From Treponema socranskii subsp. socranskii VPI DR56BR1116 = ATCC 35536 (GTDB taxonomy: Bacteria > Spirochaetota > Spirochaetia > Treponematales > Treponemataceae): a DNA stretch of 36,861 bases. Below the pieces are notes generated by a model. It worked only from the letters and a program-made list of their open reading frames with translations, had not been told where the DNA came from and made no database searches. Position 1 is the first letter of the stretch. Every line of letters starts with the position of its first letter. The position numbers and the translations under genes were made by a program. Where the stretch lies: contig NZ_AVQI01000076.1 in the NCBI RefSeq assembly GCF_000468115.1, forward strand, positions 1 through 36,861. Reading direction: 5' to 3'. Shown here in pieces: positions 1 to 8,162 of the stretch.

Positions 1-71
1 GAGAAAGCTGTTCTATCGATTTTATACGGCGGATGACCGGCCTCACAAAAGAGGAAGTCGAAAAGCTGTAA
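1..71 (+). CDS. C-terminal tail of a gene entering from the left; possibly Rpn/PD-(D/E)XK transposase-type nuclease
   Basis: An open frame runs from the left edge to a TAA at 69-71 and ends with residues SIDFIRRMTGLTKEEVEKL. A short C-terminal helix of the form 'S..FI...TGLT.EE(I/V)' is common at the end of Rpn / PD-(D/E)XK nuclease-family transposase proteins, where it follows a charged coiled segment. Only about 23 residues are visible, so the family assignment is a guess from that tail. The start and catalytic domain lie outside the window. Confidence 0.4.
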   Translation, partial: ESCSIDFIRRMTGLTKEEVEKL

Positions 72-106
72 ATCCCGCTCACCGCAATCGACAGCCGAAC
101 CGCGCC

Positions 107-135
107 TTGCTCCGCGTCGTCCCTTGCATTACAAT
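107..135 (+). promoter_or_regulatory. Sigma70-type promoter, leaderless configuration, for the glycosyltransferase gene
   Basis: TTGCTC (107-112), a 17-bp spacer, then TACAAT (130-135). Only six bases separate the -10 from the ATG at 142, so the expected +1 falls on the start codon. No Shine-Dalgarno is present. Confidence 0.6.
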
Positions 136-141
136 AGCACT

Positions 142-1608
142 ATGAACCCGCACGGCTCTTACACTCAGGCGTTCGGCAATCCGATCGCGCCGTCCGAAGT
201 GCGCTTTGCTTTTTTCAAATACCGTATGTGTCGTTTTCTTTTTTCGCGGGACGATACGCCCGTCGAACCGGGAGCCGTCGCCGCAGGGGAAGCGTACAAC
301 GATTTCGGTATGCTCACGATCGTCGACAAAAACAAAACGAAAGGAAAAGTGCGCGATATACAATCGAAACACGCGATCATCATCGGTACGATCCGCATGG
401 GATTCGGACACTGGCGCATTGCAATCGCAATGGCGTCTGCGGCGAAGCACTTCGGCTATACGCCCTATCTTTTGGATTTGACGGCGTTCGACGGAAGCAC
501 GGCGCAAAAATCGATACGCTTTTTGCAGTATTGGTACGACGTGCTTTCGCGCGTTTCGCAGCGCTGGAAATGGTTCAACAAACACGTTTGGGAAAAAGCG
601 ACGTCCGTCGGGAGCAGACCGCTTTCGGCGTCGGTGAACGAACGCATCCTCTCGCAGCTTTTCGAACCGATTTTGGAATTGATTCCCGAAGACGTGCCGC
701 TCCTTTCGATGCACCCGTGGGTCGGACACGCGGCGATCATGGGCGGCGTCAAAAACGTCGTCAGCATCATCCCCGACAATTACCCGATGGGATTTTGGCT
801 CGTCGAAGGAAGCCGTCACACCGTGCAGTCGCCGTCGGCATACATGGGTTACCGTACGCTCCTTTCGATGGACGGCAAGTGCAAAATCACGCGCTGTCTC
901 GAACCGGACACGCTGCTCGAAACCGGTCACTACGTCGATTACGAAATCGTATCGGCAATCGAAGGAGACTGCAAACGGCGGATAGAACGCATGAAAGAAG
1001 GAAAGCCCCGCCGCTTTTTGCTCACGATGGGAGGAGCCGGAGCGCAAGCGCAGCGTTTTGCGGATATCATCGAAACGTGCAAAACATTTATCGAAAGCGG
1101 CAATGCCGCGTTTTTCGTAAATATGGGAGATCACGCCGGACGATGGAAAGAACTCAAAGCGAATCTCGATAAGAGCGGCGTTTCATATACGATGCACACC
1201 GATTGGAACGCGACAAAGCGATTCGTCAAAGAAGCCGAAACGGACGACGTGCGCGGCGTTCACGTATTTTTACACGACGAATTCTACGCGGCCGTCTACT
1301 TAACGAATTTGCTGATGCACGCAAGCGATATCATGATCACAAAGCCGAGCGAACTGTCGTTTTACCCGATACCGAAATTGTTTATCCAGCGCGTCGGAAA
1401 ACACGAAGCGTGGGGTGCAATCCGCGGCAGCGAAATGGGCGACGGCACGATCGAAACGGAAAACACATCCGACTTGCACCGCACGCTCGCGACGCTCATA
1501 GAAACGGACGATCTGCTCGAAATGTACATCAAACACATACGGCAAAACGCAAAAGCAGGCGTATATGACGGAGCCTACAACGCGCTTCGATTTGCATGCG
1601 AAGGGTAA
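142..1608 (+). CDS. GT-B-fold glycosyltransferase-like protein (MurG / diacylglycerol glycosyltransferase type)
   Basis: This 488-residue protein looks like a cytosolic nucleotide-sugar glycosyltransferase of the GT-B fold. Near residues 78-93 it has the N-domain loop GTIRMGFGHWRIA, which resembles the GxGH/R..A motif of MurG and MGDG-synthase-like (GT28) enzymes. Near 399-412 it has ITKPSELSFYPIPK, like the donor-binding 'TKPGG.T..E' region. Start: an in-frame TTG lies at 124, but the promoter at 107-135 puts +1 at about 142, so the ATG at 142 is chosen. A further in-frame ATG at 310 (MLTIVDKNKTKGKV) opens the part that looks most conserved, so a shorter protein is possible. The acceptor is unknown; a glycolipid would fit the fold. 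The gene stands alone, convergent with the ATPase/TOPRIM pair. Confidence 0.6.
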   Translation: MNPHGSYTQAFGNPIAPSEVRFAFFKYRMCRFLFSRDDTPVEPGAVAAGEAYNDFGMLTIVDKNKTKGKVRDIQSKHAIIIGTIRMGFGHWRIAIAMASAAKHFGYTPYLLDLTAFDGSTAQKSIRFLQYWYDVLSRVSQRWKWFNKHVWEKATSVGSRPLSASVNERILSQLFEPILELIPEDVPLLSMHPWVGHAAIMGGVKNVVSIIPDNYPMGFWLVEGSRHTVQSPSAYMGYRTLLSMDGKCKITRCLEPDTLLETGHYVDYEIVSAIEGDCKRRIERMKEGKPRRFLLTMGGAGAQAQRFADIIETCKTFIESGNAAFFVNMGDHAGRWKELKANLDKSGVSYTMHTDWNATKRFVKEAETDDVRGVHVFLHDEFYAAVYLTNLLMHASDIMITKPSELSFYPIPKLFIQRVGKHEAWGAIRGSEMGDGTIETENTSDLHRTLATLIETDDLLEMYIKHIRQNAKAGVYDGAYNALRFACEG

Positions 1609-1668
1609 ACACCCATTACGGCGGCACGAACGACGAAGCGGCTGTATACGAGGAGCGTGAGCGGGGGC

Positions 1669-2322
1669 TCATCGAGCATCGTTATATTTTTCTACGGTAC
1701 GTTTAAAATTATTAAAACTCGGCGATTTATTGTTGCAGACGTCCATATAGGGCGCTATCGTCGAAGCCCACTTTGATTTCTGCGTACCGATCGCTTGAAA
1801 ACCGTCCTTTTTCAATTTTAAATGTCCGCCCTTACAGAGGGCATCCGCAAGCAGTTCCCACGTCCCGCAAATGCTGTCGTTTTTATAGCGGAGTAACACA
1901 TTGTCGAGCGCCTTCGGATACGCTTTTTTAATCGCAGCTATATCGCCAAGCAGCCACGCTTCCCCTTCTTCTATGGCAAGACAGAATTCCGCTTTGGGCT
2001 TTACCGGACAATTATCCGACAAAGATTTCAGTTCGGATAAAAATTCTTTTTCATTACGGTCATCCAAATCGCATACGACGATAAGAATTTGTTCTTTGTC
2101 GACTTTATGCACATTACCGTATCCCCGCAATAATCGCGGAAGCTGTTCCAATAAAATCCTATTCGATACGCCGTGCGCGGTTTTCAGATTTTTAGGGATT
2201 ATACCAAGTCCTTTGTACGCGTGAACACGAAAAGTATTTTTTGTATGTATAATAATTTTCGGCAGCAAATTATCGAGCATCGCTTTACCGGACATATCTT
2301 CCACCAATATTTCATAATGCAC
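1669..2322 (-). CDS. DUF4276-family TOPRIM-like protein, partner of the AAA ATPase
   Basis: This 217-residue protein matches the DUF4276 pattern, a compact TOPRIM-like fold found beside AAA ATPases. The N-terminal strand ends in ILVEDMSGK with acidic E8. A second strand carries the VVCDLDDR acidic cluster (D85, D87, D88), and a third segment holds the IEEGEAWLL glutamates (E118, E119, E121). These are the positions expected for metal-dependent nuclease chemistry, so it is inferred to be the effector of a two-gene module. It starts with GTG at 2322, five bases after the ATPase stop; the nearest ATG is out of frame. Base composition is AT-richer than in gltX and the glycosyltransferase, hinting at acquisition. 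The biological role is inferred; RloB and PARIS AriB are analogous TOPRIM partners of ATPases, but not shown homologues. Confidence 0.75.
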   Translation of the reverse strand: MHYEILVEDMSGKAMLDNLLPKIIIHTKNTFRVHAYKGLGIIPKNLKTAHGVSNRILLEQLPRLLRGYGNVHKVDKEQILIVVCDLDDRNEKEFLSELKSLSDNCPVKPKAEFCLAIEEGEAWLLGDIAAIKKAYPKALDNVLLRYKNDSICGTWELLADALCKGGHLKLKKDGFQAIGTQKSKWASTIAPYMDVCNNKSPSFNNFKRTVEKYNDAR

Positions 2323-2327
2323 GGCGG

Positions 2328-3620
2328 TTAATCCTTATCCAAATATTCGCTATACCACAGACTTCCCAACGGAATACCTTCAGCAACCATATCTTTTACC
2401 AATGTATCATCGCTTGCACGATGAATTGCAGAAAAACCGTCGGCTTGCTTTTCAAGGATCCAAACTTCGTCCGGTTCAAGAGCGTTGACAAAATACGGCT
2501 GATGGGTTGTAATAAATAATTGGGAGCCGCTTTTTTTTTCGGCTGCATGTTCACGAAACTCAGCTGCGAGGATTTCCAATAATCTATGATATAAACCGTT
2601 TTCAGGTTCTTCTATACAGATAAAGGAATGAGGTTCGGGATCATCCATGAGCAGCATATACGTAAACATTTTAAGCGTTCCGTCGGACATTTGCTGCGCG
2701 TAAAACGGCGCTTTAAATCCCTGCCCGTAAAATTTCAAAAGCAAACGTCCGTCGGAAGAAATTTCGGTATCTATTTTTTCAAGCCCCGGTATTTTCTTGG
2801 CAATGCGTTCCAAAATCCCTTTGAATCGTTTCGGATGTTCCCGCTGCATAAACTGTACGACATTCGCAACGTTATCGCCGTGCACATCGAGATGCTTTTG
2901 TACGCCCGCAAGCGGCAATGCACGAGCCGAATCCGGAGAAAAGTAACTGACATACCAACCTTCGATAAATTTACGAAAGGCGGTAATACGGGGATGTTGC
3001 TTTAATGCTCCCAATGTCGTAATTGCCAAATGCCGGTTATCGTTAAGACGTACCACTTCCGTCTCATTTGTTTCTTCCGTTTGATCACCCGATTCGATTT
3101 TTGAAATAAGCGGATTTACATCAAATACCGTATGCTCATCTTCCTCAATCCGTTTTCCCAATGTTTTTCCTTTCCATGCAATACCCGTTCCGTCATTTAA
3201 AATCAAAAATGAAAACGGTCGGCCGTGTCCCTCTCCTCTTCGCCGCTGTCGCAACCGTTCGGTATAGATAAAAGGTCTCCGATTCTTATCCAATTTTATC
3301 GAAAATTCATACGTAATAGGGCTTTCTTCCGCACTCTCCCGATAATACAATTCGAATACCATAGGTTCATCTATGTTTTGACCTTTCGAAAAAATCTTTT
3401 CAAAGCCGCCGCGCACATCGCACGCATCTTCCACGCCCGTCTTTAAACAGTCGGCGATAAAACCGAACGCTTCAAAAATACTGCTCTTACCGCTTCCGTT
3501 CTTTCCGATAACGACGGTAAGAGGTGTCAAAGGTCTATTACGATTATTCCATAACTTTCCGAGTGTAATATCTTTCAGAGCTTTGTAGTTTCGGATTCGA
3601 AATCCCTGTATTTGAGGCAT
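2328..3620 (-). CDS. AAA family (ABC/OLD/RloA-like) ATPase of a putative defence pair
   Basis: A 430-residue SMC/ABC-type ATPase. Visible motifs are Walker A (GKNGSGKSS, residues 39-47), an ABC-signature-like QQMSDGTLK, Walker B with catalytic glutamate (FICIEEPENGL) and an H-loop (FITTHQPYF). Such ATPases (AAA15/AAA21) pair with TOPRIM or RloB/DUF4276 effectors and often sense phage infection. The downstream DUF4276 gene, five bases away, completes the pair. The start ATG at 3620 is preceded by nine G, then TAAT. That homopolymer is the only Shine-Dalgarno and fills the gap behind the gltX stop codon, so the pair is probably co-transcribed with gltX and may vary in expression when the tract slips. 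The family call is secure; the defence role is inferred. Confidence 0.85.
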   Translation of the reverse strand: MPQIQGFRIRNYKALKDITLGKLWNNRNRPLTPLTVVIGKNGSGKSSIFEAFGFIADCLKTGVEDACDVRGGFEKIFSKGQNIDEPMVFELYYRESAEESPITYEFSIKLDKNRRPFIYTERLRQRRRGEGHGRPFSFLILNDGTGIAWKGKTLGKRIEEDEHTVFDVNPLISKIESGDQTEETNETEVVRLNDNRHLAITTLGALKQHPRITAFRKFIEGWYVSYFSPDSARALPLAGVQKHLDVHGDNVANVVQFMQREHPKRFKGILERIAKKIPGLEKIDTEISSDGRLLLKFYGQGFKAPFYAQQMSDGTLKMFTYMLLMDDPEPHSFICIEEPENGLYHRLLEILAAEFREHAAEKKSGSQLFITTHQPYFVNALEPDEVWILEKQADGFSAIHRASDDTLVKDMVAEGIPLGSLWYSEYLDKD

Positions 3621-3624
3621 ATTA

Positions 3625-3633
3625 CCCCCCCCC
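3625..3633 (-). promoter_or_regulatory. Nine-G homopolymer acting as ribosome binding site of the ATPase gene
   Basis: Nine consecutive C on the + strand (G on the coding strand) lie between the gltX TAA and the ATPase ATG, four bases from the start codon. No other Shine-Dalgarno is available. Length changes would alter SD strength and spacing but not the reading frame. Confidence 0.7.
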
Positions 3634-5208
3634 TTAAAACTTCTCCAGCGTCTTTTCGATCCGCGAAAGACACCGCTCTTTTCCGAGTATGAGAATCGAG
3701 CCGATAAGCGGAGGACTTATTCTGCTGCCGGTTACCGCCATGCGTACGGGCATCATAAAATCTCCGAGTTTTACGCCGAGCGCTTCCGCTTCCGTCCTCG
3801 CAAGATTTTCCGCTTCTTCATGGCTCATACCGAAAGCCGCATCGACGAAATTTTTTGCGCGAAGGAGTATCTCTTTCGTTTTCGCCGCGTCGAGTTTTTT
3901 CGGAACGATCTCTTCGACGGGGGGCACGGCCGGTTCGGTAAACAAAAAGCGCACCATCTCCGCGGCGTCGGTCAAATAGTGGAGCCGCTCTTTAATAAGC
4001 GGCATGAGGCGCATAAGGGCGGCTTTTACGTCGGCGCTTGTCATCTGCATGGAAGCGTCAACGCAAACCGGTTCGCCGTCGTTTCCGAGCGCGATACCCG
4101 AATATTCCGGCCCCACACGCGGAGGCGGCAATTCACCGTCGGAATGGATCGGAAGAGCGGCATCGCCCGTTCCCGTGATAAACGGCAGCGTCATGCGGTA
4201 AAGCGCTTCGTCCGAAAGTATGCGGATATACTGTCCGTTATACCATTCGAGTTTTTTATAATCGAATACCGCAGGCGATTTATTTAAATGCTCGATTTTA
4301 AATAAGCGGCACAGCTCGTCGAGCGAATACATATCCCTGCCGTCTTCGTACGAACAGCCGAGCATCGCAACGTAATTGATAATCGCTTCGGGAAGATAAC
4401 CGCGCGCGCGGAATTCATCGACACTCGTCGCGCCGTGCCGCTTCGAAAGCTTTTGACCGTCTTTACCGTTGACCATGGGCAAGTGACAGAATTCGGGATG
4501 CTTCCAGCCGAAAGCGCGGTACATTTGTACGTGCAGCGGCGTCGACGGTATCCACTCCTGCGCGCGCATTACGTGCGAAATATGCATAAAGTGATCGTCG
4601 ACTATATTCGCCAAGTGGTAGGTCGGAAAACCGTCGCTTTTGAGCAAAACGGGATCCGGGCTGATATCTTCGTTTTTCCACGTGATCTTTCCGAGCAGAT
4701 AATCGTGAAATTCCGTTTCGCCTTCGAGCGGCACTTTGAGGCGGATGACGTGCGGTTTTCCCGCCGCTATATTTTCCCGCACTTCTTCAGAGGTCAGCAT
4801 ACGGCAATGGCGGTCGTAACCCGGCGCCATTTTGTTTTCCGTTTGGATTTTTCGGATGCGCGCGAGGCGCTCTTCGTCGCAAAAACAGTAATAGGCTTCG
4901 CCCTTTGCGACGAGTTCTTCCGCATATTTTTTATAGAGATCGAAACGTTCGCTCTGCACATAAGGGCCGTAAGGGCCGCCTTTATCGCCGCCCTCGTCCC
5001 AGTCGATGCCGAGCCATGCCATCGTATCGTACAAATTCTTAACAAATTTTTCGTCGTAGCGCGTACGGTCGGTATCTTCGAGGCGCAAAACAAATTTGCC
5101 GCCCTGCGAACGCGCAAAAAGATAATTGAACAGCGCGGTGCGCACACCGCCGATATGCTGCATCCCCGTCGGAGAGGGAGCGTAGCGAACACGTACTTCG
5201 TTTTCCAT
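3634..5208 (-). CDS. gltX: Glutamate--tRNA ligase
   Basis: Class I aminoacyl-tRNA synthetase that charges tRNA-Glu in the cytosol, 524 residues, slightly longer than the usual 470-490. The N-terminal signature is APSPTGMQHIGG (HIGH-type, residues 10-21) and the KMSKS-type loop is KLSKR (253-257), followed by HGATSVDEFRARGYLPEAIINYVAMLG, typical of bacterial GluRS. The all-helical anticodon-binding domain fills the C-terminus (LGVKLGDFMMPVRMAVTG). The ATG at 5208 has no Shine-Dalgarno but sits nine bases behind a near-consensus -10, so the mRNA should be almost leaderless. The ATPase/DUF4276 pair follows after nine bases and probably shares this promoter. Whether it also charges tRNA-Gln cannot be told from this window. 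Confidence 0.97.
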   Translation of the reverse strand: MENEVRVRYAPSPTGMQHIGGVRTALFNYLFARSQGGKFVLRLEDTDRTRYDEKFVKNLYDTMAWLGIDWDEGGDKGGPYGPYVQSERFDLYKKYAEELVAKGEAYYCFCDEERLARIRKIQTENKMAPGYDRHCRMLTSEEVRENIAAGKPHVIRLKVPLEGETEFHDYLLGKITWKNEDISPDPVLLKSDGFPTYHLANIVDDHFMHISHVMRAQEWIPSTPLHVQMYRAFGWKHPEFCHLPMVNGKDGQKLSKRHGATSVDEFRARGYLPEAIINYVAMLGCSYEDGRDMYSLDELCRLFKIEHLNKSPAVFDYKKLEWYNGQYIRILSDEALYRMTLPFITGTGDAALPIHSDGELPPPRVGPEYSGIALGNDGEPVCVDASMQMTSADVKAALMRLMPLIKERLHYLTDAAEMVRFLFTEPAVPPVEEIVPKKLDAAKTKEILLRAKNFVDAAFGMSHEEAENLARTEAEALGVKLGDFMMPVRMAVTGSRISPPLIGSILILGKERCLSRIEKTLEKF

Positions 5209-5217
5209 AACGAATCG

Positions 5218-5246
5218 ATTATAGCAGAATAATAACGCTCACGCAA
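5218..5246 (-). promoter_or_regulatory. Sigma70-type promoter of gltX, near-leaderless
   Basis: On the minus strand TTGCGT (5246-5241), 17 bp, TATAAT (5223-5218). Nine bases lie between the -10 and the ATG at 5208, giving a leader of about two nucleotides. Confidence 0.75.
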
Positions 5247-5302
5247 TTACGCGCATTGCTCGATGTATGTATGCGCGGCGGCCGCGCGGAACAACGGAAC
5301 GT

Positions 5303-5752
5303 TTACGAAAGCTTTGCCGAAATCGCGCGGCAGCCTGCAAGCACGTCGTCCCACGTCGCATCGAAGTTTCCCGTATACCACGGGTCTGCAACGTCGCGAT
5401 GCACGCCGCACCACTCGAGCAGTTTGCTCATTTTATGCTCGCGGTCTTCGCCGAATGTTTTCCGCATATAGTACAGGTTTTCGTCGTCCATGCCGATCAA
5501 AAAATCGTATGCGTCGTAATCGCTTCGTACGATCCTCCGCGCAGAGCGCGCTTCGTGCGCCACTCCCATATCGTCGAGCTTTTTTCTCGTGCCGCGGTGA
5601 ATATCGTTTCCGATTTCTTCGCTGCTCGTCGCCGCCGATTCGATAACGAAATCGCGTTCCCGTCCCGCCTTCCGTACCAAATCTTTCATGACGAATTCCG
5701 CCATCGGAGAGCGGCAGATGTTTCCGTGACAGATAAATAAAATACGATGCAT
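5303..5752 (-). CDS. Low-molecular-weight protein tyrosine phosphatase
   Basis: A 149-residue cytosolic phosphatase of the LMW-PTP/ArsC-like superfamily, the usual family length. The P-loop CHGNICRSPMAEF (C-x5-R) follows the first strand (MHRILFI), and the general-acid loop DPWYTG is present near the C-terminus. It hydrolyses phosphotyrosine or a related cysteinyl-phosphate intermediate; the substrate is unknown. The frame is open upstream to 5830, but that extension crosses a terminator hairpin. The -10 box at 5764-5759 places +1 at the chosen ATG (5752). It stands alone, its 3' end facing gltX's upstream side with about 95 bp between. No tyrosine-kinase partner is visible in this window. 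Confidence 0.93.
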   Translation of the reverse strand: MHRILFICHGNICRSPMAEFVMKDLVRKAGRERDFVIESAATSSEEIGNDIHRGTRKKLDDMGVAHEARSARRIVRSDYDAYDFLIGMDDENLYYMRKTFGEDREHKMSKLLEWCGVHRDVADPWYTGNFDATWDDVLAGCRAISAKLS

Positions 5753-5758
5753 ACCGTC

Positions 5759-5764
5759 AGTATA
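5759..5764 (-). promoter_or_regulatory. -10 element of the phosphatase gene, leaderless placement
   Basis: TATACT on the minus strand, six bases before the ATG at 5752. The -35 position (5787-5782, TCCTTT) is poor and lies in the T-tract of the upstream terminator. Confidence 0.5.
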
Positions 5765-5770
5765 CACGAA

Positions 5771-5809
5771 ACAAAATAAAAAAAGGAGCCCTGCCGACGG
5801 CAGGACTCC
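5771..5809 (-). terminator. Rho-independent terminator reading leftwards
   Basis: Stem GGAG-x-CCTGCCG / CGGCAGG-x-CTCC (5785-5809), followed on the minus strand by a long T-rich tract (5784-5771). No annotated gene lies upstream on that strand, so it must end a short transcript starting in 5810-5990, or act as an attenuator for the phosphatase. Confidence 0.65.
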
Positions 5810-5921
5810 AGAAAGGAGAGGAGAAAGCAAATCAGATTACGTTTGCTCTTGCATTCACCTTTCAAACAGCGATCGCGCAAAAAAGGTTACACGCCGCATC
5901 GTTACAAAACGGTATTTTACA

Positions 5922-5950
5922 TTGAATAGTTTTAAATATTTTGTTATATT
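5922..5950 (+). promoter_or_regulatory. Sigma70-type promoter for the flavoprotein reductase cluster
   Basis: TTGAAT (5922-5927), 17 bp, TATATT (5945-5950). The predicted +1 near 5957 leaves an untranslated leader of about 109 nt before the ATG at 6066. Confidence 0.65.
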
Positions 5951-6065
5951 CGATTGTGATACCCGCTTTTCATAAAGTACCATAACATTATGGAAAAAAT
6001 AATGGAAAATTTATCGCATAGCTTCGTTGTATGAAAATCATTTTATATCATTTGATGGAGGATAT

Positions 6066-8036
6066 ATGAAAAAGATTCGGCTTTTGCAAACGGCGGCGTA
6101 TGCGCTTTTTGCAACTACATTCCTGTTCGGTGCCGGCGGAAAATCCCTTAAAAACGGAACCTACACGGCTGCAGTCGGCGGCATGAACGGCGACGTCGAA
6201 GTAAGCGTTACGATCAAGGGCAAAAAGATCACGCAAGTCGAAGTGACGAAAGAAGCGGAAACGCCCGGAATCGGTACGCGCTTAAAAGACATCAACGGTA
6301 AGGTTGTAACGGCCGGCGGACTTTCGCCGGTGGATGTCATTCCTCAGCGGATCGTCGAAGATCAAAGCATTAACGTCGATGTCGTAACCGGCGCTACGAT
6401 TACTTCCCGTGCGATTACGGCCGCGGTAACCAAGTGCTTACAGCAGGCGGGCGGCAATCTTGCCGACTGGAGCAAAAAGCAAAAACCCGCTAAAGCTCCG
6501 TCGAATGCGAGCGCCGATGTCGTCGTTGTCGGCGGCGGGGGCGCAGGTCTTGCAGCCGCAATCGCAGCCGGACAAAAAGGCAAATCGGTCATCATCGTCG
6601 AAAAGACCGGCGAAGTCGGAGGCGACACGCTCGTGTGCGGAGCCATCTACAACGCCGCCGATGAAGCGCTGCAAAAAAAAGTTAAAATGTCGGATTCGGT
6701 AAAACCGACTATCGAAAACGCTCTCGCGGAAAATCCTGCAAGCGACGAACACGCGGCTCTTCAAGCGGCGGTGCGCGCACAGTGGGACGCATACAAAGCA
6801 AGCGGACGCACGGATCTCTTCGACTCGAAAGAATGGTACGCGCTGCAAACGTGGAACGGAGGAGATAAAGCCGCAAACCTCGACCTCGTCAAAACGCTGG
6901 CATACAACGCATACAGCGGATTAAAGTGGATCGAAGGACTCGGCATGCGTTTTTCCGATAAGATTGCACAGGGCGCGGGTTCTCTATGGCAGCGCACGCA
7001 TACGAGCGTTATGAAACTCGGCACGGGCTTTCTTTCGACCTACATCGACAATATCGAAAAGATGGACAACGTTTCCCTCATGGTCGAAACGACGGCGAAA
7101 TCTCTCGTCAAAGAAAACGGCAGAGTTACCGGCGTCGTCTGTGCGGACAGATACGGAAATAAATTTACGATTTCCGCAAAAGACGGCGTTATCCTTTCGA
7201 CCGGCGGTTTCGGCGCAAACAGCAAAATGGTACAGAAGTACAACACGTCAGGCAAATGGAGCGATTTGAGCAAAGTCGGAACGACGAACCGCTTTTCCGC
7301 TTCACAGGGCGACGGCATAACCATGGCGACCGCCGCGGGTGCCGCTCTTGCCGACATGGAACAAATTCAGCTTTTGTACCTCGGCAATTTGCAGGACGGT
7401 CAGATATCGAAATACACGCTGCGTGCGGCAAACGGTACCGATCAGATCATCTTCGTAAACAAAGAAGGTAAACGCTTTACGAACGAAGGCGGCCGCCGCG
7501 ACAACATCTGTCTCGCCGTTTTCAATCAGCCGGAACAGTTTTACTACGTTCTCGAATGTGCAGACGGCGACAAATACAAAGACATCAACGATCCGTCGTG
7601 GCGAAGTGCCGACGGCTTTACGTTCGACTACTGCGAAAAAAACGGCTTTATGTATAAGGCCGATACGCTCGACGCGATGGCTGCGAAGCTCGGCATGAAT
7701 GCCGCAGTTCTCAAAGCGACCGTCGATGCGTTCAACGAGAGCGTCGCTTCCGGACACGACGAGTTCGGACGGACGCTCTATTCGGTAAAACTTGAGCACG
7801 GCCCGTGGATCGCAACACCCCGTAAAGCGTGCATCCACCACACGATGGGCGGCGTCGCCATCGACACCGATGCGCGCGTGCTCGACACGAACGGCAAAGC
7901 GATTCCCGGTTTGTACGCGGCCGGCGAAGTTACCGGCGACATCCACGGCGCAAACCGTCTCGGCGGCAACGCCGTCGTAGACACGGTCGTATTCGGCAAA
8001 CTCGCAGGCGACACCGTCGTCGCGGACGCAAAATAA
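6066..8036 (+). CDS. Exported FMN/FAD-dependent reductase, fumarate/urocanate reductase superfamily (long form)
   Basis: A 656-residue protein: signal peptide (1-24), FMN_bind domain with covalent-flavin motif DVVTGAT (D105-T111, T111 expected to be flavinylated by ApbE), then an FAD_binding_2 flavoprotein (VVVVGGGGAGLAAAIAA, about 152-168). Active-site landmarks of fumarate reductases are present: GKRFTNE with the proton-donor arginine, HHTMGG (H591-H592) and GANRLGGNA (R631). The QxHPT histidine of fumarate reductases is replaced (QLLYLG), so the substrate is probably another enoate. No haem domain is present, so electrons presumably reach the FAD through the FMN domain from an unseen donor. 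It carries a roughly 50-residue insert (DSKEWYALQTWNGGDK) shared with the next paralogue. The ATG at 6066 has GGAGG at 6056-6060; the in-frame extension to 6027 lacks one. Confidence 0.9.
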   Translation: MKKIRLLQTAAYALFATTFLFGAGGKSLKNGTYTAAVGGMNGDVEVSVTIKGKKITQVEVTKEAETPGIGTRLKDINGKVVTAGGLSPVDVIPQRIVEDQSINVDVVTGATITSRAITAAVTKCLQQAGGNLADWSKKQKPAKAPSNASADVVVVGGGGAGLAAAIAAGQKGKSVIIVEKTGEVGGDTLVCGAIYNAADEALQKKVKMSDSVKPTIENALAENPASDEHAALQAAVRAQWDAYKASGRTDLFDSKEWYALQTWNGGDKAANLDLVKTLAYNAYSGLKWIEGLGMRFSDKIAQGAGSLWQRTHTSVMKLGTGFLSTYIDNIEKMDNVSLMVETTAKSLVKENGRVTGVVCADRYGNKFTISAKDGVILSTGGFGANSKMVQKYNTSGKWSDLSKVGTTNRFSASQGDGITMATAAGAALADMEQIQLLYLGNLQDGQISKYTLRAANGTDQIIFVNKEGKRFTNEGGRRDNICLAVFNQPEQFYYVLECADGDKYKDINDPSWRSADGFTFDYCEKNGFMYKADTLDAMAAKLGMNAAVLKATVDAFNESVASGHDEFGRTLYSVKLEHGPWIATPRKACIHHTMGGVAIDTDARVLDTNGKAIPGLYAAGEVTGDIHGANRLGGNAVVDTVVFGKLAGDTVVADAK

Positions 8037-8114
8037 CGATAGAGCCGATTGTATGCGATTATAAAGAAGAGGAAGTATCCTTGTTTATACCGCATACAGG
8101 TATAGTAAAAAGAA

Positions 8115-8144
8115 GCTGTCCAAAAACTTCAGTTTTTGGACAGC
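8115..8144. terminator. Perfect 13-bp hairpin between reductase paralogues 1 and 2
   Basis: Arms GCTGTCCAAAAAC (8115-8127) and its complement (8132-8144) with a TTCA loop. The plus-strand flank is not a clean U-tract, and the hairpin ends 18 nt before the next ATG, close to its ribosome binding site. It could be a leaky terminator, an attenuator or an mRNA processing/stability element. Confidence 0.6.
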
Positions 8145-8162
8145 CCTAAAAGGGGGTAGGCT

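Larger units (their letters stand above)
5753..6065. other. Intergenic region between phosphatase and first flavoprotein reductase
   Basis: This 313-bp gap holds the phosphatase -10, a minus-strand terminator (5771-5809), a tiny minus-strand ORF with a possible ribosome binding site (around 5850-5855), the plus-strand promoter at 5922-5950 and about 109 nt of 5' leader for the first reductase. No other gene is supported. Confidence 0.6.

Noticed and set aside
79-1134. 351-residue minus-strand open frame opposite the glycosyltransferase
   Set aside because: Arg/His/Phe-rich shadow typical of the antisense frame of a high-GC3 gene; no ribosome site and no family resemblance.
5753-5830. 26-residue hydrophobic N-terminal extension of the tyrosine phosphatase
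   Set aside because: It is the translation of a terminator hairpin and its T-tract; the family begins at MHRILFICHGN.
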